Of a stretch of DNA of 20,425 nucleotides, positions 7,538 to 14,389 are shown one piece after another. This DNA comes from JBCCLJ01 sp039026915 (lineage in GTDB: Bacteria > Acidobacteriota > Thermoanaerobaculia > Multivoradales > Multivoraceae). The position numbers were made by a program, and so were the translations under genes. The notes under the pieces are model-generated. The model worked only from the letters and a program-made list of their open reading frames with translations. It was not told the DNA's origin and searched no databases. The stretch spans positions 1 to 20,425 of the forward strand of contig JBCCLJ010000130.1 in assembly GCA_039026915.1 (NCBI GenBank), given 5' to 3'. The number at the start of each line of letters is the position of its first letter. The stretch's first letter is position 1.

Positions 7538-9127
7538 TCAGCCGCCGGCGGCTGCACAGCCGGGACAGGCTTCCGCGGTCGCGAAGCGGCCATGAATGAG
7601 CTGACCGGGAAAGGTGTCCGGCACTGTCTCTCCCTCTCGCACGACGAAGGTGCCGCCGACGAGCACGTACTGCACTCCCTCCGAGAAGCTCAGATCGCTC
7701 TCGAAGGTCGCCGTGTCGATGATGCTGTCCGGGTCGAAGAGGGTGAGATCAGCGTCCATACCCACCTGGACGCGCCCCTTGCGCGCCATTTGTGGAGCGA
7801 TGCCCTCCAGGCGCTGTGCCGGCATCAGCGTCATCTTGCGTAGCGCCGTCGGCAGATCGAGCACACCCTGTTCGCGCACGTAGTAGCCGAGCACTCTCGA
7901 GAACGTGCCTGCCGAACGAGGATGTGCTCCCGGAGCGTAGGGCATGCCGTCGGAGGCGATCATGACGAAGGGAGAGCGCATCGCGGTCTCGATCCACTCG
8001 GGCTTCATCATGTGGATGATCACCGTGCCGCCCTCCGCGCGCAGCATGTCGAACGTCTCCTCGGTGAGACGCTCGCTCGTCTCCTGCCACTGAATGTCCC
8101 CGTAGTCGAGGTTGAGTCGCTGCTGCCATCCCTCGTCGAAGATCGAGGCTTGAATGCTCGTCGAACCCGCCGTGTAGGGATAGGCCTCCGTACTGACGTC
8201 GACGCCTCGCTCGCGTGCGCCCTCGATCAGCGCCAGCACCGTGTCGATCTGTCCGAGGCTCTTGCTGTTGACGTGCACGATGTGCAGTGCCGCTCCGGTC
8301 GCCGTGGCGTTGGCCACGACCTCCTGAATCGCCGAAAGCTCCCCTCGGCGCACGTGGGTGTAGATCGGAGCTTCGACTTCGGCGGCGAGCTCGAAGACGC
8401 GGTAGATCTCCTCGTGATTCGCTCCCGGGTAATACTCATGGGCCATGCCGATGCCCAACGCTCCCTCCTCGAGACCGCGCCGCAACTCGTCGAAGAGAAG
8501 CTCGTAATTCTCGGGTGGCAGCTTGGTGTAAAAACCACCGCTCAGCAGGCCCTGCATCGCCCGCAGAAGCCCATCACTCCTCAGCGCGTCGCGCACCCGC
8601 GACCGGATCTGCTCACGCCGCTCCAAGTTGTCCGGCAGGACCAGCGTGCGCACCATGCCGTGCGCAACGCTTGCTCCGTAGTTGACGAGCGCCTTACCTT
8701 CGCGCGCTGCGTACCAACTCGGCAGGTCGAGGTAGCCCCATTCGAGCTCGAGCGCGGTCGTCACGCCGTCGCGCACCTGAAACTCGTTGGCGCGCGGCGA
8801 CTGACCGTGAGCGTGAAGATCGATGAAGCCTGGCGCCACGACCAGCCCCGAGACATCGATACGTTCTCCACTCTCAGCGAGTCGAGCATCGAGGGACTCC
8901 GTCGTGATCGCGACGATCTCGCCGCCTCGCAGGCCGACGTTGCGGACGGCGTCGAGACCGCTTTCTGGATCGATGACCCGTCCTCCCGCGAGCACGACGT
9001 CGAGCACGCCCGAGTCGCCCGGTGACGCGCCCGGCTCTCCTGCGCAGCCGGGGAGGAGGAGAACTCCTGCGAGAACCAGCGGAAGCGGCACGAGAACGCC
9101 GGCGGAATGAGAGGATCGTCGCATCAT
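7538..9127 (-). CDS. Exported amidohydrolase, N-acyl-D-amino-acid deacylase (D-aminoacylase) family lipoprotein
   Basis: A 529-aa metal-dependent hydrolase. The N-terminus MMRRSS followed by a hydrophobic run ending LLLPGC (Cys28) is a lipoprotein signal, so it probably works in the periplasm on a membrane. APGFIDLHAHG (98-108) supplies the HxH metal ligands His105 and His107. Further likely ligands are His258 (YTHVR), His282/His285 (LHIVHVN) and Asp393 (ASDGMP); HPRSAGTFSRVLGYYVRE (402-419) is a family hallmark. In characterised D-aminoacylases a cysteine bridges the metals (GNCG region); here that position reads LELEWG, so a glutamate may replace it. Expected reaction: hydrolysis of N-acyl-D-amino acids or related amides. 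AGGAG lies 3 nt before the first ATG (9127) and 6 nt before the second (9124), so 9124 may be the real start. Confidence 0.87.
   Translation of the reverse strand: MMRRSSHSAGVLVPLPLVLAGVLLLPGCAGEPGASPGDSGVLDVVLAGGRVIDPESGLDAVRNVGLRGGEIVAITTESLDARLAESGERIDVSGLVVAPGFIDLHAHGQSPRANEFQVRDGVTTALELEWGYLDLPSWYAAREGKALVNYGASVAHGMVRTLVLPDNLERREQIRSRVRDALRSDGLLRAMQGLLSGGFYTKLPPENYELLFDELRRGLEEGALGIGMAHEYYPGANHEEIYRVFELAAEVEAPIYTHVRRGELSAIQEVVANATATGAALHIVHVNSKSLGQIDTVLALIEGARERGVDVSTEAYPYTAGSTSIQASIFDEGWQQRLNLDYGDIQWQETSERLTEETFDMLRAEGGTVIIHMMKPEWIETAMRSPFVMIASDGMPYAPGAHPRSAGTFSRVLGYYVREQGVLDLPTALRKMTLMPAQRLEGIAPQMARKGRVQVGMDADLTLFDPDSIIDTATFESDLSFSEGVQYVLVGGTFVVREGETVPDTFPGQLIHGRFATAEACPGCAAAGG
7539..7554. 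repeat. Perfect 16-bp palindrome at the 3' end of the amidohydrolase gene
   Basis: CAGCCGCCGGCGGCTG reads the same on both strands. It covers the last codons of the amidohydrolase gene and begins 25 bp after the stop of the convergent LytTR gene. It could fold in RNA from both genes and act as a shared end structure. It may equally be an accident of Ala/Gly codons in G+C-rich DNA. Confidence 0.3.
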
Positions 9128-9208
9128 CGACTCCTGACGTGTCTGTTTCGAGAGGCACCCTCAGCGTACCTGAAGCCCGACCCCTTCTCCCGACTCACCG
9201 AGGTACTC

Positions 9209-10852
9209 ATGCTTCGACTTCTCCTCTGCGTCTTCGCTGCCGCCGCACCCACAGCGGCGCTCGGTTCGATCGACGACCTGCTGCAACAGCTCAACGCGGT
9301 GCGTGTCGAGAACCACACGGAGCAGGAGTACGAGATCGCCGCTGCGGCACTCCGGGAGCTCCTGCGCGAGGCCGATGCGCTGGCGTTCGAGGACCTCGAT
9401 CGCGATGACCTCCTCGACCTGCGGCTCGTGCGCGCCATGGCGCGGCGCCGCCTCTTCGAGATCGAGGAGCTCGAGCTGCACAAGGTGTCGCCGATTCGCT
9501 ACCTCAGCCTGCCGCGAACCAACGCCCTGTTCACGCGGCCGTGCTCCCTGCCCGATCGCGCGGTGGAGGGGGCGGCAGTCGAGCTCGAGCGATTCCCGAG
9601 AGTGCTCGAGCAGGGCCGCATCAACCTCGGCAGGCCCGCAGCGACCTGGACCGAGAACGCCGTCGTGCAGACCCGCTATGTCGAGCTGATGCTCAGCGAC
9701 ATGCTCCAAGACGTCTGCGTCGACGATTCGGCGCTCCGAGAGCGACTGCTACGCGCCGGCCGGAGCGCGAATGACGCCGTGCTGACCTTTCGATCGTGGC
9801 TCGAGACTGATCTCCTGCCGCGCTCCGACCGTTCGCCCACCTGGAGTCCAGAACAGGTCGAGGTCTACCAGTTCGAGGTCGAGTTCCTGAACGACTGGGG
9901 CGTCGGTCCGATGCTCGAGCTCGCAGAGAAGGACGCGAAGGAAACGCGCGAGGCGATGATCGCACTGGCGAAGCGCATCCACCCGTCAGGCGATCTGCAG
10001 ACCGTCTGGAAGCTCATGAAGGAGGAGGCACCGCCGTGGGATGAGGTCCGGCCGATGGCCGAGCGTTACGTCGAGCTCGCCACCGATTGGATCCTGGGGC
10101 CCGGCGCGCACCTTCTCGAGTTGCCGGAGCGCTTCGACTACGGCGTCGAGATCACGTCGCCGCTGGGTCGGCGTACGTTGTCGTTCGGAGGCGCCAGCTA
10201 CGGACCGACGATGGCCGGCCGGATTTCCGGGTACTACGTACTGACGCCGCTCGAGCCATGGCTCACCGAGGAAGAGCGATTCGAGCGCCTGCGCGCCTAC
10301 AACCCCTACTGGACCAACGTCATCTCGACGCACGAGTGGATCGGCCACAACGTCCAGCGAGCCTTCGCCGAGCGCTTCGCCGACACGCCGACAAGGCGCG
10401 CTTTTCAGTCGATCTACCTGAGCCAAGCCTGGTCGTTCTACCTGGAGAAGCTGTTGGAGGACGAAGGCTACTTCGAAGACACGCTGCCTCACATGGAGGC
10501 GCTCAAGACGCGCATGGCGCGGCTGCAGATGCGCATGTGGCGCGTGCAGCGCATCCTCACGAAGCTGCGTATGGCGCGCGACGAGATGACCTTCGAAGAG
10601 GCCGTGCAGGCCTACGTCGACGAGATCGGCATGGAGCCGGCGAACGCCTTCATCGAAGTGCAGCGCGACTCGCAGACGCCGTCCCCGCCGGCTCGCGAGA
10701 TCGTCGGCGAGTACGTCATCCTCGAGATGCGGGCCGAATTCGACCGCCGCTTCGGCCAGCACGCGACGCGCAAGGCCTTCCACGAAGCACTGCTGCGCTA
10801 CGGCAACCTGCCTCTACCGATCGTGCGCGACCTGATGTTCGGCGACGACTGA
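9209..10852 (+). CDS. Exported DUF885-family protein (putative metallopeptidase-like) with a divergent metal motif
   Basis: A 547-aa protein. MLRLLLCVFAAAAPTAALG is a signal peptide, so the protein is exported. The body is helical and charged, as in DUF885 proteins, which usually carry HExxPGHH and a downstream SEGWALYxE box. Here the first motif is THEWIGHNVQ (His375, Glu376, His380, Asn381), one residue shorter than usual, and the second is SQAWSFYLEKLLEDEGYF (from 405) with Gln and Ala replacing Glu and Gly. The fold assignment is good, but zinc binding and peptidase activity are uncertain. The frame is open upstream to 9107, but the signal peptide and GAGG 5 nt before the ATG select 9209. 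It is divergent from the exported amidohydrolase, with 81 bp between starts; both may process peptide-like material in the envelope. Confidence 0.75.
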   Translation: MLRLLLCVFAAAAPTAALGSIDDLLQQLNAVRVENHTEQEYEIAAAALRELLREADALAFEDLDRDDLLDLRLVRAMARRRLFEIEELELHKVSPIRYLSLPRTNALFTRPCSLPDRAVEGAAVELERFPRVLEQGRINLGRPAATWTENAVVQTRYVELMLSDMLQDVCVDDSALRERLLRAGRSANDAVLTFRSWLETDLLPRSDRSPTWSPEQVEVYQFEVEFLNDWGVGPMLELAEKDAKETREAMIALAKRIHPSGDLQTVWKLMKEEAPPWDEVRPMAERYVELATDWILGPGAHLLELPERFDYGVEITSPLGRRTLSFGGASYGPTMAGRISGYYVLTPLEPWLTEEERFERLRAYNPYWTNVISTHEWIGHNVQRAFAERFADTPTRRAFQSIYLSQAWSFYLEKLLEDEGYFEDTLPHMEALKTRMARLQMRMWRVQRILTKLRMARDEMTFEEAVQAYVDEIGMEPANAFIEVQRDSQTPSPPAREIVGEYVILEMRAEFDRRFGQHATRKAFHEALLRYGNLPLPIVRDLMFGDD

Positions 10853-10867
10853 ACTCTTCGCCGTCGC

Positions 10868-11686
10868 TTAGAAGGTCGTCGGCGCCGCGAGCGGCTCAGA
10901 GCCCCCCTCACGACAGACCGCGACCAGCTCGCTGCGGCGTTGCAGCAGCGAGCTGAGCTCTCGCCGAGTCAGCACGTCGCGAAGGTCTTCGCGCACGGCA
11001 CGCGGCTCGAGCCCGGCGATCTTTCCGGCGAGCGGGAGCGCGCACTGGGCGCGACTCGGCGCGACACGCAGCGAGCCGACCGGCGGGAAGGACCGCGAGT
11101 GATCGATCCACCAGAAGCGGCCTTGCGCGTCGTACAACACGTTGTCGAGGTGACGGTCGTAGTTGCGGATCAGCAGGTCGAAGAGCGCCATCTCCCGCAG
11201 GACCGTGTCGCGCTCGGCGATCCCTTCGGGCCCCCGCTCCGCGCTGCGGACGACGAGCTCCGTCCCGCCCGTCGCGTCTTCGACCCAGATCTGGATCGAG
11301 CCCCGGCGACCGTCGATCTCGCGAGTCGTGGTCGGCGGCACGCGCTCGAGACCGAGGCGTCGCGCCAGGCGGTACGCGGCGACCTCGAAGGCCCAGTGAT
11401 CGCGGATACGGACGAGCTGGCCGTCCCGACGGCGATCGATCTCCGTGCGATCAATGGCGCGGAAGATCGCGTCCCGTGTCGTCGTTCCGTCGGTGAGGGT
11501 GAGCCGCAGAGGACGCGTGATTCCGGACTCGATGACCTCGCTCGAGACGACGTCGGCCGCCTCGAGGAAGCCAAGGAGCTGATCCTCGGCGGCTTCGACC
11601 TGATCGGAGGACCGCACGTCGAGCGGTTCCGGCGGGGGCGAAGCGAGTGCGAGTCCGAGAAGGAGTACCGAGAGGAGGGGATTCAT
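10868..11686 (-). CDS. Exported protein with a Fam20/HipA-like kinase signature
   Basis: A 272-aa protein beginning MNPLLSVLLLGLALASPPP, a signal peptide, so it is probably exported. The kinase-like core shows DHWAFEVAAYRLARRLGL (from 96, with a conserved Glu101), ERVPPTTTREI (114-124), and RNYDRHLDNVLY (174-185) followed by FWWIDHSRSF (191-200). The last two resemble the catalytic D-R-H-x-x-N loop (Asp177, Asn182) and metal-binding Asp (Asp195) of the Fam20/HipA/PI3-4-kinase-like fold. The lysine normally expected in the first beta-sheet (form AxFK) appears to be Arg76 (AIFRAID), so ATP binding may be altered. The family call is by motif only. Position 15 bp from the end of the convergent DUF885 gene gives little functional hint. 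No clear ribosome binding site is seen before the ATG. Confidence 0.6.
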   Translation of the reverse strand: MNPLLSVLLLGLALASPPPEPLDVRSSDQVEAAEDQLLGFLEAADVVSSEVIESGITRPLRLTLTDGTTTRDAIFRAIDRTEIDRRRDGQLVRIRDHWAFEVAAYRLARRLGLERVPPTTTREIDGRRGSIQIWVEDATGGTELVVRSAERGPEGIAERDTVLREMALFDLLIRNYDRHLDNVLYDAQGRFWWIDHSRSFPPVGSLRVAPSRAQCALPLAGKIAGLEPRAVREDLRDVLTRRELSSLLQRRSELVAVCREGGSEPLAAPTTF

Positions 11687-11701
11687 GGCGAGACCGGTTC
11701 A

Positions 11702-11729
11702 GGGGGTTTGCCGGTTTTGGGGGTTTGCT
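11702..11729. repeat. Two direct repeats of GGGGGTTTGC upstream of the kinase-like gene
   Basis: Copies at 11702-11711 and 11719-11728 start 17 bp apart, just upstream of the minus-strand kinase-like gene (start 11686). They lie in the 198-bp divergent gap 11687-11884 shared with the flavoenzyme gene. The core GGGTTTGC also forms the inverted repeat at 75-105. It may be an operator; nothing else in the gap is recognisable except the strong ribosome binding site before 11885. Confidence 0.35.
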
Positions 11730-11884
11730 GGAAGAGACGTGTCGGCAGGCGGGGGCACGACACCTGGTGTCGCTCTATCGTTCGGCGCGAATCGACGTTC
11801 GGACGTGACGAAACGGCTTTCAGCGACTGCTACGCTTCCCCGTGCCCGTGCGCACGATCCCGACGCTGAAATTCGGAGGCCGAA

Positions 11885-13093
11885 ATGACGATCCCTTCCG
11901 TGACCGCGACGCCCCAGAACAAAGCCGCCGCCTCCTTTCCGGAGCTCGACGCAGCCCTTGGACTCCGGGACCGGATCCGCAGCTTCTCGGAGCGCATCGA
12001 AGGCGAGCGCGAGGTGCCCTCGGAGCTCGTAGAAGTACTGCGCGCCGCTCAGATCTTCAGCTTGGCGATTCCGGAGCAGTACGGGGGCACCGAGAGGTCT
12101 CCAGGCGAGCTTCTGACGCTGATCGAGGAGCTGGCGCGAACCGACAGTGCCGTCGGCTGGCTGACGATGATCTACAACACGACGGCCTTCACCGCGTCGA
12201 TGCTGCCTCCGGAGTGGGCCGCAAAGATCTACGGAGCCTCGGAGTCCGCATCGATCACCTGTGGGGCGACGGCACCCACCGGCAAGGGCCGCCGCGTTCC
12301 AGGCGGCCTCGAAGTGAGCGGGCGCTGGGCGTGGGGTTCCGGCAGCCGCCACGGCGACTGGATCTGCGGCGGCACGCTGATCGCAACCGAGGACGGAATC
12401 GAGAAGCACCCGACAGGCGACCCGGTCGTCTATGTCCCCTACTTCGAGCCGGACCAGGTCACCTTCCACGACAATTGGAACCCGTCTGGCCTGCGCGGCA
12501 CGGGCAGCGTCGACTTCGAAGTCGACGGCGCCTTCGTTCCCGAGGGGCGCTGGATCGTGCTCGGCAGCGCCGATCGTCATGTGCACACGCCCTTCTTTCG
12601 CATGCCCTTCTTCGGACTCTTCGCCGCCGCGGTTGCCGCCGTGCCGATCGGCATCGCCCAGCGTGCTCTCGAAGAGTTCACCGATCTGGCGCGCAAGAAG
12701 GTGGCCATGTGGCAGAAGTCGACGCTGAACGAGTCGTCTCTCGTCCAGCTGGAGCTCGGCACCGCCGAAGCGCTGATCCAAGGCGGACGCCGGTCTCTGC
12801 ACCACATCATCGGCGAGGTCTGGGAGAAGGTCCTCGCGGGTGAAGACGTGACGATCGAGGACCGGCGCCAGATCCGTCTTGCAGCGTCGCAGGCGACAGC
12901 ACACTGTAGCCGCGCCGTCGACATGCTCTACGAAGCCGGCGGCGGCACGTCGATTCAGTCGCACTGCGGTCTGCAGCAGTGCTTTCGAGACATCCACGCG
13001 GCAACGCAGCATCGGCTCGTGGGCAAGCAGCCGCTGCAGCTCGCAGGCGCGCTGCGACTGAACGGCGACGCTCCGGGCATCGTTGCTCTCTGA
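11885..13093 (+). CDS. Acyl-CoA dehydrogenase-fold flavoprotein, probable flavin-dependent monooxygenase (HsaA-like)
   Basis: A 402-aa cytoplasmic flavoenzyme. The N-terminal helical domain contains VPSELVEVLRAAQIFSLAIP and EQYGGTERSP, the middle beta-domain GLEVSGRWAWGSGSRHGDW, and the C-terminal helical domain LYEAGGGTSI (348-357) followed by FRDIHAATQH (367-376). This C-terminal pattern belongs to the Acyl-CoA_dh_2 subgroup (HsaA and other oxygenase components that use reduced flavin from a partner reductase) rather than classical fatty-acyl-CoA dehydrogenases. Length suits the family. GGAGG lies about 6 nt before the ATG, a strong start. No flavin reductase is adjacent, so one from elsewhere would be needed if it is a two-component monooxygenase. 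The substrate (aromatic or polycyclic?) is unknown. It is divergent from the kinase-like gene, and the next genes start after 156 bp. Confidence 0.82.
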   Translation: MTIPSVTATPQNKAAASFPELDAALGLRDRIRSFSERIEGEREVPSELVEVLRAAQIFSLAIPEQYGGTERSPGELLTLIEELARTDSAVGWLTMIYNTTAFTASMLPPEWAAKIYGASESASITCGATAPTGKGRRVPGGLEVSGRWAWGSGSRHGDWICGGTLIATEDGIEKHPTGDPVVYVPYFEPDQVTFHDNWNPSGLRGTGSVDFEVDGAFVPEGRWIVLGSADRHVHTPFFRMPFFGLFAAAVAAVPIGIAQRALEEFTDLARKKVAMWQKSTLNESSLVQLELGTAEALIQGGRRSLHHIIGEVWEKVLAGEDVTIEDRRQIRLAASQATAHCSRAVDMLYEAGGGTSIQSHCGLQQCFRDIHAATQHRLVGKQPLQLAGALRLNGDAPGIVAL

Positions 13094-13249
13094 CAGCACA
13101 CCTGATTCGCGCGAGCCCGGAGAGAGGGCTGAGGGAAACAAGGCCAGAAACAGGGCCCGGCGACCCTGCGTCTTGCCTGTGAGAGCGCTACACTCCTTTC
13201 CCTTCCCGACTCTGCGCGCTCGCGCCAACGACTCCCCGAGACCCGCTCG

Positions 13250-14389
13250 ATGCAACCCCTTCCCCGCCGACCGATTCTCCTCTGGTCCATTGCGGCTCTT
13301 GCCGTCTACCTGACGGGCTCGGCCTGTACCCCCGAAAACTCACCGGCCGGAGCGCAGCCCTCCCCGGCCGAACCGCCGCCGGTCATCGTTCTGGTGACGA
13401 CCGCCTCGCAGCGCAGCGTCGTCTCCGAGGTGTCCACCGTGGGGTCGCTGCGCTCTCCCGAGACGACGCAGGTGGCCGCCGACGTCGCAGGCATCATCGT
13501 GGCGCTGAACGCGCCCGAAGGTCGGCGTATCGCGCGTGGCCACGTCGTCGCCCAGCTCGACGACGCTGAAACGCAGGCTTCGCTGCAGGTCGCCGAAGCG
13601 CGTGAGCGCAATGCGCGCACGGCCCTCGAGCGCGTGCGCCCTCTCGTCGCGGACGGGGTCGTGCCCGAGCAGAACCTCGACGACGCCGAGGCCGAGCTGG
13701 CGACCGCTCTGGGGCTGCTCGAGGAAGCCAAGACCCGACTGCGACGCACCACCATCCGCGCTCCCTTCGGCGGTCTGGTCGGCATCCAGACGGCACAGGT
13801 CGGCCAGTTCGTTTCGTCGGGCGACTCGATCATCGAGCTGACCCAGCTCGATCCCCTCGAGCTCGTCTTCGGCGTTCCGGAGGAGCAGGCGAGCTTCGTC
13901 CGCGTCGGCCAGAAGGTGCAGGCACGCGTCGGCCGCTGCGGACTGGTGTTCGAAGGCACCGTCGAAGCGATCGATCCGCAGATCGACCAGCAAGCGCGCA
14001 CGCTCGCGGTTCAGGCTCGAGTCGACAACGCCGAGCGACAGCTGATTCCAGGAATGTCGGCGCGCGTGCGGCTGCCGATCGGCAGCGAGCGCCAGGCGGT
14101 CGTCGTGCCTCGAGAGGCGGTCGTCGCTCGAGGCAGCGGTTACGTCGCCTGGGTCGCGGCGGACGACGGTCGCGTCGAGTCTCGACCGCTGCGCCTCGGC
14201 CGCTTCTATCCCGACGTCGTCGAGGTGATGGACGGGCTGAACGACGGTGAGACAGTGGTCGCGGCGGGCCACCAGAAGCTCGGACCGGGAGTCAGGATCA
14301 ACCCTCAGCCCTGGGAAGGCACCGAGAACCACAACCTGGACCGCGGGACGGACTCCGACGACGACTGCCTCGCGGAGACCTCGCCGTGA
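13250..14389 (+). CDS. RND efflux periplasmic adaptor (membrane fusion protein)
   Basis: A 379-aa adaptor that would link the inner-membrane RND pump to an outer-membrane channel. An N-terminal hydrophobic segment (9-24) ends in SAC (Cys26), a possible but imperfect lipoprotein signal. A biotinyl-lipoyl-like half motif lies at about 67-104 (ETTQVAADVAGIIVALN, EGRRIARGHVVAQLDD). A coiled-coil hairpin follows (about 107-165, Ala/Glu/Arg-rich), then the second lipoyl half IRAPFGGLVGI, a beta-barrel domain (VGQKVQARV) and a membrane-proximal domain. The C-terminal tail is acidic (DSDDDCLAE). The stop TGA overlaps the pump's GTG start, so the two are translationally coupled. The 156-bp gap upstream contains a -10-like TACACT at 13189-13194 without a convincing -35. 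Confidence 0.92.
   Translation: MQPLPRRPILLWSIAALAVYLTGSACTPENSPAGAQPSPAEPPPVIVLVTTASQRSVVSEVSTVGSLRSPETTQVAADVAGIIVALNAPEGRRIARGHVVAQLDDAETQASLQVAEARERNARTALERVRPLVADGVVPEQNLDDAEAELATALGLLEEAKTRLRRTTIRAPFGGLVGIQTAQVGQFVSSGDSIIELTQLDPLELVFGVPEEQASFVRVGQKVQARVGRCGLVFEGTVEAIDPQIDQQARTLAVQARVDNAERQLIPGMSARVRLPIGSERQAVVVPREAVVARGSGYVAWVAADDGRVESRPLRLGRFYPDVVEVMDGLNDGETVVAAGHQKLGPGVRINPQPWEGTENHNLDRGTDSDDDCLAETSP

Noticed and set aside
13114..13130. AGCCC/GGGCT hairpin after the flavoenzyme gene as a terminator
   Set aside because: Only a 5-bp stem and no T-run; chance is likely in this base composition.
11699..13255. Long minus-strand open frame opposite the acyl-CoA-dehydrogenase-like gene
   Set aside because: It is an antisense shadow with no recognisable motif, and it overlaps a clear gene on the other strand.
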